Assembly: GCA_041653955.1 (NCBI GenBank)
Contig: JBAZEH010000004.1
Location: forward strand, 1 to 64,000
From: UBA1562 sp041653955
Lineage (GTDB): Bacteria; Omnitrophota; Gorgyraeia; Gygaellales; Profunditerraquicolaceae
Direction: 5' to 3'
Length of the DNA stretch: 64,000 nucleotides
Shown: piece after piece, positions 1-9,431 of the stretch
How the letters are laid out: each line of letters begins with the position of its first letter
How positions within the stretch are numbered: position 1 is the first letter of the stretch
Notes under the pieces: generated by a model
Told to the model about the DNA's origin: nothing
Databases searched by the model: none
Seen by the model: only the letters and a program-made list of their open reading frames with translations
Program-made: the position numbers and the translations under genes

Positions 1-1
1 A

Positions 2-2419
2 ATAGATTCTTCATTTGATATCAACGAAAAGAAACTCATGCCCGGTAAACAGCTTATTGAGACTACGGTGGGCAGGATAATATTCAATGAGATACTGCCT
101 GAAGGTTTTGGTTTCGTGAACGCGGAGTTAAACAAGAGCAAGGTAGGCGATATAGTAGCCGAATGCTATAAGCGTTTTGGCCACAGCAGGACTATAGACC
201 TGCTGGATGCTATCAAGAGATTAGGGTTTGAATTCGCTACCTACGGAGGCATATCCATAGGCATAGATGACCTGGTCATCCCTAAAACAAAAGTTGACGC
301 CTTAAAAGAAGCCAAGGCTGAAGTAAGCAAGATAAAGGAGCAATACCACAGGGGCGTTATTACCGAAAAAGAGCGTTATAATAAGGTCATAGATGTGTGG
401 ACCCATACTACCGACAAAGTAGCGGACCTTCTTTTTAAGGATATGCATCCGTTTAACCCCATATTCATGATGGCTGATTCAGGCGCGAGGGGTTCAAGGC
501 TCCAGGTAAGGCAGCTGGCCGGGATGCGCGGGCTTATGGCAAAACCTTCCGGAGAGATCATTGAAAGCCCTATTACCGCTAACTTTAAGGAGGGACTCAC
601 TGTTCTTGAATACTTTATCTCTACGCACGGCGCCCGTAAAGGCCTTGCCGATACCGCCCTTAAGACCGCTGACGCGGGGTACCTGACGCGCAGGCTTGTA
701 GATGTGGCGCAGGAAGTTATTGTTACCGACGAGGATTGCGGGACATTGAACGGCATTACCGTATCCGCGATTATTGAGGGGGACGAAGAGGTAGTAAGTC
801 TGAAGGACCGTATCGTAGGAAGGGTCGCGCTGGATAATATAGTTGATATCATAACCGACGCGGTTATAGTGGAGGCAGGCAGCGAGATCGCGGAAGAAAA
901 AGCCGATATGATAGAGAAGCTCGGCATAGAAAAGATACGTATACGCAGCGTCCTTACCTGCGAAGCGGGCAGGGGCTGCTGCAGGAAATGCTACGGCCGC
1001 AATCTTGCTACCGGCAGGCTGATAGAGATGGGAGAGGCCGTAGGGATAATCGCCGCGCAGAGTATAGGTGAACCGGGAACGCAGCTTACGATGAGGACCT
1101 TCCACATAGGAGGTACCGCTTCCAGGATAGTCGCCCAATCATTTGTAAAATCAAAGAATAAGGGTATAGTAAAATACCATAACCTCAGGGTAGTCCCGAA
1201 ACAAAAGGAATATATCGTTTTAAACAGGAATGGTTTCATAAGCATAGCCGATAAACAGGGCAGGGAGCTTGAGCGTTATCCAGTGCCGCAGGGGACCTTT
1301 ATCAGCGTCGCGGATGGAACCGAAGTAAATAAGGATGTAGCTTTTATACGCTGGGACCCGTACACCCTGCCTATCCTTACCGAGGTGTCCGGTTTCGCCA
1401 GGTATGAAGACCTGCGCGAGGACGTTACGGTCAGGGAGGAGTTTAATCCTGTGACCAAGCTTAGCGAGCGCGTGGTAGTAGAGCATAAGCAGGAGTTTCA
1501 CCCACAGATAGTAATATTAGATGAAAAGAAAGAGATCATGGGTATTTATCCTATACCTGTCGGAGCGCACATACTGGTTGCGGACGGCCAGAAGATAACC
1601 GCGGGCGAACTGCTGGCAAAGATACCCCGCTTGATCGTTAAGACAAGGGATATTACCGGAGGTTTGCCGCGCGTGGCCGAACTATTTGAGGCGCGCAAGC
1701 CCAAGGACCCGGCGATCATCAGCGAAATAGATGGTTTCGTAGAATTCGGCGAAGCCAAAAAAGGGCAGCGCGTTATTATAGTAAAGTCAGCTACAGGCAT
1801 GCAGAGGGAATATGTGATCCCGCACGGAAAGCATCCCAATGTGTACAAGGGCGATAAGGTCGTAGCAGGCCAGCAGTTGACAGACGGGCCTGTAGTTTTG
1901 CAGGATATTTTAAGGGTTTGCGGAGATAAGGTGCTGCAGGAGTACCTGGTGAATGAAGTGCAGGAAGTTTACAGGCTGCAGGGCGTGCGCATAAACGACA
2001 AACATATAGAGCTTATCATCAGGCAGATGCTCAAGAAGGTACGCATAGAAGAGTCGGGCGATACGGAATTCCTGGCTACCCAGCAGGTAGATAAGTGGAA
2101 GTTCCAGCAGGAGAATAACCGCGTAATAAAGAAGGGCGGGAAACCGTCAGTGGCAACCCCGCTATTATTAGGTATAACTAAGGCCGCGCTCACTACCGAA
2201 AGTTTCATTTCGGCTGCCAGTTTCCAGGAGACTACTCGCGTGCTTACGGAGTCAGCCGCTTCAGGGAAGTCGGATGAGTTGTTCGGGTTAAAAGAGAACG
2301 TTATTGTGGGGCACCTTATTCCGGCAGGTACGGGTTTTCACACTCATCGTAATATAGAAGCAGTAAAGACAGGCGCGGAAGCCCAGAAGGCTCCGGCCAG
2401 CGAAAGCAAGGAAGAATAA
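2..2419 (+). CDS. rpoC: DNA-directed RNA polymerase subunit beta' (3' part)
   Basis: The C-terminal ~805 residues of the beta' subunit; the reading frame is open to the left edge, so the true start lies outside the window and the Met at 38 is internal. Counting from that Met, the second zinc site is seen as C234, C308, C315 and C318, the F-loop and bridge helix lie around residues 143-222, and the trigger loop around 331-360 contains AVGIIAAQSIGEPGTQ. A sandwich-barrel type insertion follows the first half of the trigger loop, as in E. coli and PVC bacteria, and the second half resumes at DITGGLPRVAELFEAR. Its stop shares one base with the rpsL start, so transcription probably runs from rpoBC into the str genes. 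Confidence 0.98.
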   Translation: MDSSFDINEKKLMPGKQLIETTVGRIIFNEILPEGFGFVNAELNKSKVGDIVAECYKRFGHSRTIDLLDAIKRLGFEFATYGGISIGIDDLVIPKTKVDALKEAKAEVSKIKEQYHRGVITEKERYNKVIDVWTHTTDKVADLLFKDMHPFNPIFMMADSGARGSRLQVRQLAGMRGLMAKPSGEIIESPITANFKEGLTVLEYFISTHGARKGLADTALKTADAGYLTRRLVDVAQEVIVTDEDCGTLNGITVSAIIEGDEEVVSLKDRIVGRVALDNIVDIITDAVIVEAGSEIAEEKADMIEKLGIEKIRIRSVLTCEAGRGCCRKCYGRNLATGRLIEMGEAVGIIAAQSIGEPGTQLTMRTFHIGGTASRIVAQSFVKSKNKGIVKYHNLRVVPKQKEYIVLNRNGFISIADKQGRELERYPVPQGTFISVADGTEVNKDVAFIRWDPYTLPILTEVSGFARYEDLREDVTVREEFNPVTKLSERVVVEHKQEFHPQIVILDEKKEIMGIYPIPVGAHILVADGQKITAGELLAKIPRLIVKTRDITGGLPRVAELFEARKPKDPAIISEIDGFVEFGEAKKGQRVIIVKSATGMQREYVIPHGKHPNVYKGDKVVAGQQLTDGPVVLQDILRVCGDKVLQEYLVNEVQEVYRLQGVRINDKHIELIIRQMLKKVRIEESGDTEFLATQQVDKWKFQQENNRVIKKGGKPSVATPLLLGITKAALTTESFISAASFQETTRVLTESAASGKSDELFGLKENVIVGHLIPAGTGFHTHRNIEAVKTGAEAQKAPASESKEE

Positions 2420-2790
2420 TGCCGACAATTACCCAGTTAATAAGATCAGGACGCATATCAAAGAATAAGAAAACTAAATCTCCGGCTTTAAAGGGGTGCC
2501 CGCAAAGAAGGGGCGTATGCCTCCAGGTGCGCACTATGACCCCGAAGAAACCGAACTCTGCCTTGCGTAAGATAGCAAGGGTCAGGCTGACCACGGGGAT
2601 AGAAGTCACATCATACATACCCGGGGAAGGGCATAACCTTCAGGAGCATTCCATAGTCCTGGTAAGAGGAGGGCGCGTGAAGGACCTGCCCGGAGTAAGG
2701 TATCATATAGTCCGCGGAACTCTTGATGCCGCGGGAGTGAATCAGAGGAAACAATCACGCTCTAAATACGGAGCAAAGAGACCTAAATAA
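2419..2790 (+). CDS. rpsL: 30S ribosomal protein S12
   Basis: A 123-residue decoding-centre protein of the small subunit, close to the usual 124. TPKKPNSALRK carries K43, and VKDLPGVRYH carries K88 and D89. These are the lysines altered in streptomycin resistance, here wild type, and the aspartate that RimO methylthiolates. The ATG shares its A with the rpoC stop (TAATG), implying translational coupling. First gene of the str-type cluster rpsL-rpsG-fusA-tuf. Confidence 0.98.
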   Translation: MPTITQLIRSGRISKNKKTKSPALKGCPQRRGVCLQVRTMTPKKPNSALRKIARVRLTTGIEVTSYIPGEGHNLQEHSIVLVRGGRVKDLPGVRYHIVRGTLDAAGVNQRKQSRSKYGAKRPK

Positions 2791-2805
2791 AAAGGAAAAC
2801 GAAGG

Positions 2806-3276
2806 ATGAGAAGAAGAAGAGCGCAGGAAAGAGAGATTTCTCCGGATCCGGTATATGGCAGCAAGATCATAGCTAAATTTATAAATATGTCTACCCTTAA
2901 GGGCAAAAAAGCTGTTGCCGAGAAAATAGTCTACGGCGCGCTTGACATAATAAAGAAACAGCTTAATGAACCTGACGCCTTAAAGATATTTAATAAGGCT
3001 ATTGAGAATGCCCGCCCGCGCCTTGAAGTAAAACCCAGGCGTGTGGGAGGAGCGACATATCAGGTCCCGATAGAAGTAAAGCAGGAGCGCGGGACTTCAA
3101 TAGCCCTGCGCTGGATCAGGGATTTTGCCAAGTCTAAGAAAGGGAAAGCCATGGAGAGCAGGCTGGCAGACGAGATCATGGCCGCTTATAAAGGGGAAGG
3201 TTCAAGCATAAAAAAGAGGGATGATACCCACAAGATGGCAGAGTCCAATAAGGCCTTTGCGCATTTCCGCTGGTAA
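2806..3276 (+). CDS. rpsG: 30S ribosomal protein S7
   Basis: 156 residues, the standard length. S7 nucleates assembly of the 30S head and binds the 3' major domain of 16S rRNA. The N-terminus (MRRRRAQEREISPDPVYGS) and the GGATYQVPIEV segment are typical. A short AAGGA-type ribosome binding site precedes the ATG. Its stop shares one base with the first candidate ATG of fusA. Confidence 0.98.
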   Translation: MRRRRAQEREISPDPVYGSKIIAKFINMSTLKGKKAVAEKIVYGALDIIKKQLNEPDALKIFNKAIENARPRLEVKPRRVGGATYQVPIEVKQERGTSIALRWIRDFAKSKKGKAMESRLADEIMAAYKGEGSSIKKRDDTHKMAESNKAFAHFRW

Positions 3277-5381
3277 TGATAACAATGAGAGAATTAGCTT
3301 TAGAAAAATTAAGGAATATAGGGATAATCGCGCATATAGACGCCGGTAAGACCACGACTACCGAACGCATACTTTTTTACGCGGGCAGGACGTATAAGAT
3401 CGGCGAAGTGGATGAGGGTACCGCGACGATGGACTGGATGGTCCAGGAGCAGGAAAGAGGCATAACTATAACCTCCGCCTGCACAAATTGTTCCTGGGGC
3501 GATTACCAGATAAATATCATAGATACCCCCGGGCACGTGGATTTTACGGTTGAGGTAGAAAGGTCCCTGAAGGTCCTTGACGGCGCGGTCATAGTATTTT
3601 GCGGGGTAGGCGGTGTTGAGCCGCAATCGGAAACAGTATGGCGCCAGGCTGACCGTTACGGCGTGCCGAGGATAGCTTTCGTGAATAAGCTGGACAGGAC
3701 CGGAAGCGATTTTTTCGGGACTATAGACCAGATGCATAAGAAGCTGGCCGCTAATGCCGCGGCTATACAGCTTCCTTTAATAGAGCAGGACGCCATAAAA
3801 GGCATAATAGACCTGATTGAGAAGAAACTTATTATATACAAGGATGACCTCGGTAAAGAGCGCGAAATCAAGGATATCCCTGCCGAATTAATGGCGGATG
3901 CGGATAAATACCGTAATCTTCTTATTGAAAAGCTGGCAGAAGTAGATGACAAAATGATGGATGCCTTTGTGCACGGCAAGGAAGTATCTTCAGCGCAGAT
4001 AAAAGAAGCGGTAAGAAGGACGGTTATGGGGAATCATTTCGTGCCGGTCCTTTGCGGCTCTTCTTTGCGCAATAAGGGCATACAGCTTCTCCTGGACGCT
4101 ATCTGCGATTATCTCCCGTCCCCGCTGGATGTGCCTCCCATAAAAGGGACAAATCCGGAGAGCGGAGAGCATGAAGAGATAGCGGCATCCGATGAAGCGC
4201 CTTTTTGCGCGCTCTGCTTTAAGGTAGTTGTAGATCCCTACGTGGGGAGGATAAATTATATCAGGGTATATTCAGGTTCGCTTGATACGGGGGCGCACGT
4301 ATATAACGCGATGCATAGAGAGAAGGAGCGCGTTACCAAGCTCCTTAAGATGCACGCCAACCGCCAGGAGATAGTCAGCAGCGTTTCTACCGGGGATATC
4401 GCCGCCGCCGTGGGCCTCAAGGAGACGACGACCGGAGATACGCTTTGCGATGAATCCAACCCCATCCTGATAGAAGCGATGCGTTTTCCCGAGCCTGTCA
4501 TACAACAGGCGATAGAGCCTAAGACCAAACAGGCGCAGGAGAAACTGGGATTCGCGTTAAGAAAATTAGAGGATGAAGACCCCTCATTTAAAGTAAAATA
4601 TAATCATGAGACCGGGCAGACTATAATCGCAGGAATGGGCCAGCTTCATCTTGAGATAATCATTGACCGCATCATGCGAGAGTTCAACGTAGAGGCGCAG
4701 GTAGGCATGCCGCAGGTAGCTTATCGGGAGACTATTACCAAGAAGGTGATCTCTACGGGAAAATTCATACAGCAGAGCGGCGGGCACGGCCAGTATGGGC
4801 ATGCCGTGCTTGAGATATCTCCCCAGGAGACACCAGGCACCGGCATAACTTTTGAAGATAAGATCAGGAGCGGAGCTATACCGCGTGAATTTATCCCTTC
4901 GGTAAGGGACGGTATTATGGGGGCTGCCAAGAGCGGCGTATTGGCAGGCTATCCGGTTACGGATGTAAAAGTGCATTTGATAGACGGATCTTTTCACGAT
5001 GTGGATTCTTCGGAAATGGCATTTCAGATGGCAGGATCAATAGCATTTAATGACGGGCTTAAAAAAGCCGGGCCAAAATTGCTGGAACCGATCATGGATA
5101 TGGAGATAGTAGTCCCGGAGGAATATATGGGCGCAGTGATCGGAGACTTGAATTCCCGACGGGCAAAGATAACTTCTTTAACAGTGCGCGCGAATGTGCG
5201 TGTGATCAGGACGTATGTCCCCCTGGCAGAAATATTTAATTACGCCACCGTATCAAGATCCTTGACACAAGGCCGCGCATCCTATACAATGGAGCCTTCG
5301 TTTTATTCCGAGGTGCCTTCACATATAGCGGAAAAGATCATTACAGGTTTTACGTCCAGCGGTTCAAGAAAAACATTGTAA
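3276..5381 (+). CDS. fusA: Elongation factor G
   Basis: The translocase GTPase of translation, 701 residues. G-domain motifs are clear: AHIDAGKTTT (G1), RGITIT (G2), DTPGHVDF (G3) and NKLD (G4), followed by domains II-V; the C-terminal part keeps the usual EF-G folds. The first ATG (3276) overlaps the rpsG stop as TAATG. A second in-frame ATG at 3285 gives MRELALEKLRNIGI and matches the usual EF-G N-terminus slightly better, so the start could be three codons later. Third gene of the str cluster, followed 24 bases later by tuf. Confidence 0.97.
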   Translation: MITMRELALEKLRNIGIIAHIDAGKTTTTERILFYAGRTYKIGEVDEGTATMDWMVQEQERGITITSACTNCSWGDYQINIIDTPGHVDFTVEVERSLKVLDGAVIVFCGVGGVEPQSETVWRQADRYGVPRIAFVNKLDRTGSDFFGTIDQMHKKLAANAAAIQLPLIEQDAIKGIIDLIEKKLIIYKDDLGKEREIKDIPAELMADADKYRNLLIEKLAEVDDKMMDAFVHGKEVSSAQIKEAVRRTVMGNHFVPVLCGSSLRNKGIQLLLDAICDYLPSPLDVPPIKGTNPESGEHEEIAASDEAPFCALCFKVVVDPYVGRINYIRVYSGSLDTGAHVYNAMHREKERVTKLLKMHANRQEIVSSVSTGDIAAAVGLKETTTGDTLCDESNPILIEAMRFPEPVIQQAIEPKTKQAQEKLGFALRKLEDEDPSFKVKYNHETGQTIIAGMGQLHLEIIIDRIMREFNVEAQVGMPQVAYRETITKKVISTGKFIQQSGGHGQYGHAVLEISPQETPGTGITFEDKIRSGAIPREFIPSVRDGIMGAAKSGVLAGYPVTDVKVHLIDGSFHDVDSSEMAFQMAGSIAFNDGLKKAGPKLLEPIMDMEIVVPEEYMGAVIGDLNSRRAKITSLTVRANVRVIRTYVPLAEIFNYATVSRSLTQGRASYTMEPSFYSEVPSHIAEKIITGFTSSGSRKTL

Positions 5382-5405
5382 TAAGATATAGGAGGAGGTG
5401 CGAGA

Positions 5406-6608
5406 ATGGCTAAAGAGAAATTTGTAAGGACAAAACCGCATGTCAATATCGGCACCATCGGCCATATTGACCACGGCAAGACTACACTCACGGCGGCTAT
5501 CACCCGGGTGCTTTCTAAACTCGGTAAAGCTACCGCGAGAGATTACGCCGATATCGCCAAGGGCGGCACGGTAAGAGATGAGACAAAAGTAGTCACTATT
5601 TCTGTTGCTCACGTAGAATACGAAACAGACACGCGCCACTACGCGCACATAGATTGCCCGGGACACGCCGATTATATCAAGAACATGATCACCGGCGCCG
5701 CGCAGATGGACGGCGCGATACTGGTAGTTTCGGCCGCCGACGGCCCGATGCCCCAGACCAGAGAACATATACTTCTGGCGAGGCAGGTCAATGTCCCTGC
5801 AATGGTAGTGTTCTTAAATAAAGTTGACCTGGTTACAGACGCTGAGTTGCTTGACCTGGTAGAGATGGAAGTAAGGGAACTCCTGACAAAATACGGCTAT
5901 CCGGGAGACAAGACCCCTATTATCAGAGGCAGCTCATCCAAGGCGATGGCAACCGATGACCCCAACAGCGCCGATGCGAAGCCTATCCTGGATCTTATGA
6001 AGGCTGTGGATGATTTCATACCTATGCCTACCAGAGACCTCGATAAGCCGCTGCTCATGGCGGTTGAGGATGTCTTCAGCATAGAAGGCAGGGGAACAGT
6101 AGGCACAGGAAGGATAGAGCGCGGCAAGGTCAAGCTGAACGACGAAGTAGAGTTGGTCGGCTTAAGGCCCGAAGTAAAGAAGACAGTCGTCACCGGCATA
6201 GAAATGTTCAGGAAACTCCTGGATGAAGGCCAGGCAGGCGATAATGTCGGGCTATTGCTTCGCGGTGTGGATAAGGATACTATCGAGCGCGGTATGGTTA
6301 TAGCGGCTCCTAAATCCATCACTCCACACACAAAGTTCAAGGCGCAGGTTTATATCCTCGCCAAAGAAGAGGGTGGAAGGCACACTCCGTTCTTCGCCGG
6401 TTATAGGCCGCAGTTCTATTTCCGCACCACCGATGTTACGGGAAGCACGAAACTTCCCGAGGGAGTAGAAATGGTCATGCCCGGGGATAACGTTAACCTG
6501 GAAATAGAACTGATAACTCCTATCGCTATGGAAAAAGAGTCGCGTTTTGCTATCCGCGAAGGCGGACGCACCGTAGGGGCAGGGGTTGTAACGGAGATCA
6601 TCGCTTAA
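5406..6608 (+). CDS. tuf: Elongation factor Tu
   Basis: The GTPase that delivers aminoacyl-tRNA to the ribosome, 400 residues. GTPase motifs GHIDHGKTTL, DCPGHADY and NKVDLV are intact, and the C-terminal domain ends in EGGRTVGAGVVTEI. A strong ribosome binding site (AGGAGG around 5391-5396) lies just upstream, fitting high expression. It is the only tuf in the window, placed between fusA and rpsJ as in the classic str/S10 junction. Confidence 0.98.
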   Translation: MAKEKFVRTKPHVNIGTIGHIDHGKTTLTAAITRVLSKLGKATARDYADIAKGGTVRDETKVVTISVAHVEYETDTRHYAHIDCPGHADYIKNMITGAAQMDGAILVVSAADGPMPQTREHILLARQVNVPAMVVFLNKVDLVTDAELLDLVEMEVRELLTKYGYPGDKTPIIRGSSSKAMATDDPNSADAKPILDLMKAVDDFIPMPTRDLDKPLLMAVEDVFSIEGRGTVGTGRIERGKVKLNDEVELVGLRPEVKKTVVTGIEMFRKLLDEGQAGDNVGLLLRGVDKDTIERGMVIAAPKSITPHTKFKAQVYILAKEEGGRHTPFFAGYRPQFYFRTTDVTGSTKLPEGVEMVMPGDNVNLEIELITPIAMEKESRFAIREGGRTVGAGVVTEIIA

Positions 6609-6615
6609 AAAAAGT

Positions 6616-6921
6616 ATGAACACGCAAAAGATCCGCATAAAACTTAAAGCATACGATCATCGCCTTTTGGACCAGGCGGTAGAAGAGATAGTTGAGACCG
6701 TAAAGAGCACAGGCGCCAAGATATCGGGGCCTGTGCCCTTACCTACCAAAAGGGAGATATATACGGTATTGCGCTCTCCGGTGATCGATAAGAAATCGCG
6801 TGAACAGTTTGGTCTTTCCACGCATAAACGCCTTATCGATATATTTGAGCCGACGTCTAAAACTATAGACTCGCTCAGAAAATTGAATCTGCCCGCAGGC
6901 GTTGATGTTGAAATTAAGTAA
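6616..6921 (+). CDS. rpsJ: 30S ribosomal protein S10
   Basis: 101 residues. S10 is part of the 30S head and also the NusE component of antitermination complexes. The core KIRIKLKAYDHRLLDQAV and the loop SGPVPLPTKREIYTVLRSPV are characteristic. It starts only 7 bases after tuf and is followed by a structured 136-base gap before rplC. Confidence 0.98.
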   Translation: MNTQKIRIKLKAYDHRLLDQAVEEIVETVKSTGAKISGPVPLPTKREIYTVLRSPVIDKKSREQFGLSTHKRLIDIFEPTSKTIDSLRKLNLPAGVDVEIK

Positions 6922-6963
6922 GGCCACGGTTTATGGAGCGTAAGCGACATAAACCGCAAGGCC
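6922..6963 (+). promoter_or_regulatory. Hairpin 1 in the rpsJ-rplC gap
   Basis: An inverted repeat directly after the rpsJ stop: CGGTTTATG (6927-6935) pairs with CATAAACCG (6948-6956), extended by GGCC (6922-6925) against GGCC (6960-6963). The 12-base loop contains GCGTAAGCG. No U-tract follows, so it is not an obvious intrinsic terminator. It could be an mRNA processing or stability element, or a binding site for regulation of the S10 genes. The role is unknown. Confidence 0.6.
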
Positions 6964-6969
6964 AAGCTT

Positions 6970-7018
6970 ACACCGGGCATTTTTAAGAAACACAAAGTTG
7001 TTCAAAAATGCCCGGTGT
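6970..7018 (+). promoter_or_regulatory. Hairpin 2 in the rpsJ-rplC gap
   Basis: A perfect 15-bp stem: ACACCGGGCATTTTT (6970-6984) against AAAAATGCCCGGTGT (7004-7018), with a 19-base loop. It lies about 40 bases upstream of the rplC start. A tract of T lies within the 5' arm, not after the stem, so the + strand reading lacks a classic terminator tail. It may control read-through or translation of the rplC-rplD-rplW block, in the position where other bacteria have an S10-operon leader. This is inference. Confidence 0.6.
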
Positions 7019-7057
7019 TGAGGGATGAATAAACAAGATTAGAGGGTAATATATAAT

Positions 7058-7684
7058 ATGACCGGTATCTTAGGAAAAAAATTAGGAATGTCGCAGGTTT
7101 ACACGGGAGACGGCAATACGCTGGTCGCGGTCACGGTCATTGAAGCTGGGCCATGCCCTGTTTTGGCTGTGAGGGATAAGAATATACAGCTTGGGTTTGA
7201 TGCCGCGCGCGAGAAATCCCTGAAAAGGCCCACGGCAAAATATTTCGCCAAATTGAATATTTCTCCCCGTAAGTTCATCAGGGAAGTATCTAAGGAAACC
7301 GGTAAGGAGTATAAGGTCGGAGAGGAAGTAAAGGCCGATATCTTTAAGGCCGGCGATTTTGTGGATGTGACAGGGGTTTCCCTCGGTAAAGGGTTCCAGG
7401 GAGGCATGAAACGCTGGAATTGGAAGGGGGGGCCGCAAACGCACGGCTCTACTTCCCATCGCCGCATAGGTTCAATTGGCGCGAGCACCACTCCGGGAAG
7501 GGTGTGGAAGGGGCAGCATCTCCCCGGCCATATGGGTGCCCGCAGGGTGACTGCTCAAAGCCTTAAAGTGGTAAAAGTAGACATGGAGAATAATCTTCTC
7601 CTGGTAAGAGGGGCGGTACCGGGTTATAAAAACAGTTATCTGATTATTAAACAGGCAAAAAAGAAGAAACCACAGAGTAAATAA
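7058..7684 (+). CDS. rplC: 50S ribosomal protein L3
   Basis: 208 residues, the usual size. L3 is an early-assembly large-subunit protein whose extension reaches towards the peptidyl transferase centre. MTGILGKKLGMSQVY at the N-terminus and GGPQTHGSTSHRRIGSIGAST in the central extension are diagnostic; GQHLPGHMGARRVT marks the end of that extension. Upstream lie two hairpins rather than another gene. Its stop overlaps the rplD start (TAATG). Confidence 0.97.
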   Translation: MTGILGKKLGMSQVYTGDGNTLVAVTVIEAGPCPVLAVRDKNIQLGFDAAREKSLKRPTAKYFAKLNISPRKFIREVSKETGKEYKVGEEVKADIFKAGDFVDVTGVSLGKGFQGGMKRWNWKGGPQTHGSTSHRRIGSIGASTTPGRVWKGQHLPGHMGARRVTAQSLKVVKVDMENNLLLVRGAVPGYKNSYLIIKQAKKKKPQSK

Positions 7685-8310
7685 TGGTAACCTTACCTAT
7701 ATATAATACAGAAGGAAAAGAGATAGATACCCATAAACTTGACGGGATATTTGACGGCAAGGTGAATAAGGATATATTACACCAGGCGATAACGGCTTAC
7801 AGGGCTAATCAGAGAAGAGGGTTGGCTGCCGTAAAGACGATGGGTGAAGTCTCGGGAGGCGGACGCAAGCCATGGAAACAGAAAGGCACAGGGCGCGCCA
7901 GGGCAGGCTCCATACGTTCTCCTTTGTGGAGGCACGGAGGGGTTGTATTCGGCCCTATCCCCAGAGATTTCTCATATACGATACCCGAGAAAATAAAGAA
8001 GCTGGCGCTATTGTCGGCCCTGAACGCCAAGATAAATGAGAGTAACTTTATGCTCATTGACGCCTTGAAGTTAGAGCAGCCCAAGACAAAGGAAGCGGCC
8101 AAGGTTTTATCCAATCTTAAGATAAAGGGGGTCAAGGCCCTTTTATTGCTTGAAAAAGCGGAACAGAAAGTAAAGATAGCTTCGCGCAATATAGATACTT
8201 TAACTATTAACCAGGCGCAGGATACCAACGCATACGAGGTCTTATCGGTTAAGAAGATAGTCGTTACCAAAGAAGCGCTGCGCGCGTTAACGAGCAGGTT
8301 AAAAAGATGA
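7684..8310 (+). CDS. rplD: 50S ribosomal protein L4
   Basis: 208 residues. L4 lines the exit tunnel through its extended loop, seen here as GGGRKPWKQKGTGRARAGSIRS with the following WRHGGVVFGP. In some bacteria L4 also represses its own operon; whether that holds here cannot be told. It is coupled to rplC by a one-base overlap and to rplW by a four-base ATGA overlap. Confidence 0.97.
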   Translation: MVTLPIYNTEGKEIDTHKLDGIFDGKVNKDILHQAITAYRANQRRGLAAVKTMGEVSGGGRKPWKQKGTGRARAGSIRSPLWRHGGVVFGPIPRDFSYTIPEKIKKLALLSALNAKINESNFMLIDALKLEQPKTKEAAKVLSNLKIKGVKALLLLEKAEQKVKIASRNIDTLTINQAQDTNAYEVLSVKKIVVTKEALRALTSRLKR

Positions 8311-8588
8311 ATCGTTTGTCGCATGAAATAATAAAAGCATTATTAAGGACCGAAAAATCTACTTTATACGAGCCATACGGCCAGTATCTTTTTCTGGTGG
8401 ATAAGGCGGCGAACAAGATACAGATAAAGAAAGCTGTGGAAGAGATATATAAGGTCAAGGTAAAGACGGTGAACACGCTTATATCGGCGGGTAAATTAAA
8501 GAAGGTCAGGTACCAGATAGGGAAAACCCCGGATACCAAACAAGCGATAGTCACCTTAAAAGAAGGGCAAAAGATAGCAACCGCGTAA
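8307..8588 (+). CDS. rplW: 50S ribosomal protein L23
   Basis: 93 residues. L23 sits at the tunnel exit and is the docking site for trigger factor and SRP. Typical features are LLRTEKSTLYEPYGQYLFLVD, the IQIKKAVEEIYKVKVKTVNT segment and the C-terminal DTKQAIVTLKEGQKI. The start overlaps the rplD stop by ATGA. Confidence 0.96.
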   Translation: MNRLSHEIIKALLRTEKSTLYEPYGQYLFLVDKAANKIQIKKAVEEIYKVKVKTVNTLISAGKLKKVRYQIGKTPDTKQAIVTLKEGQKIATA

Positions 8589-8594
8589 AATACT

Positions 8595-9428
8595 ATGGGA
8601 ATAAAAAGATATAAACCTACTACGCCTTCAAGGCGCTGGATCACCGGTAATGATTTTGTGGAGATCACCAAGAGCAGGCCAGAGAAGTCATTGACAGTCC
8701 CTGTTAAGAGGACCGGAGGCAGGAATGCCTACGGCCGCATAACGGTAAGGCATAAGGGCGGGGGGCACAAGAGGCTGCTGCGCATCATAGATTTTAAGAG
8801 GGACCTTATGGAGGTACCGGGCAAGGTGATGTCAATAGAATATGACCCGAACCGTACAGCCAGGATCGCCTTGATAGAATATCCCGGTAAGGGGAAGAAA
8901 TATATTGTCTGCCCGGATGGTTTAAAGGTAGGCAGCGAGATCATCTCTTCTAACGACAAGAGCGCTGAAATCAAGCCCGGCAATTGCCTTCTGCTTCGGC
9001 ATATCCCTTCGGGGACCATGATACATAATCTAGAGATGGTAAAAGGTATGGGCGGACAGATCGTAAGGAGCGCCGGTTCATCCGCGCAAATAATGGCAAA
9101 GGAAGATGAATTTGCCCATGTAAAGCTTCCCTCGGGCGAGGTAAGGCGCGTAAGCCTGGATTGTCACGCCACCGTAGGGCAGGTAAGCAATATAGAGCAT
9201 GAAGCGATATCGTGGGGTAAGGCGGGAAGGATGCGCTGGAGAGGTATCAGGCCGACCGTAAGAGGGCTTGCAATGAACCCGGTAGACCATCCTCACGGAG
9301 GAGGCGAGGGTAAGTCCGGACAGGGTAACCCTCATCCTGTAACGCCCTGGGGTAAACCCACCAAAGGATATAAGACCAGAAAGAAAAGAAAGTATTCCGA
9401 TAAGTTCATCGTCAAGAGGAGATCATAA
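8595..9428 (+). CDS. rplB: 50S ribosomal protein L2
   Basis: 277 residues. L2 is needed for subunit association and peptidyl transferase assembly. The N-terminus has MGIKRYKPTTPSRRW, the middle SIEYDPNRTARIALIEY, and the C-terminal part GVAMNPVDHPHGGGEGK-like motif (here RGLAMNPVDHPHGGGEGK), which contains the conserved histidine near the active centre. Standard length and context after rplW. Confidence 0.98.
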   Translation: MGIKRYKPTTPSRRWITGNDFVEITKSRPEKSLTVPVKRTGGRNAYGRITVRHKGGGHKRLLRIIDFKRDLMEVPGKVMSIEYDPNRTARIALIEYPGKGKKYIVCPDGLKVGSEIISSNDKSAEIKPGNCLLLRHIPSGTMIHNLEMVKGMGGQIVRSAGSSAQIMAKEDEFAHVKLPSGEVRRVSLDCHATVGQVSNIEHEAISWGKAGRMRWRGIRPTVRGLAMNPVDHPHGGGEGKSGQGNPHPVTPWGKPTKGYKTRKKRKYSDKFIVKRRS

Positions 9429-9431
9429 AAT

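Noticed and set aside
376..1245. Long antisense open frames over rpoC
   Set aside because: They run opposite to a clearly conserved gene, have no family features and no start signals, so they are shadow frames.
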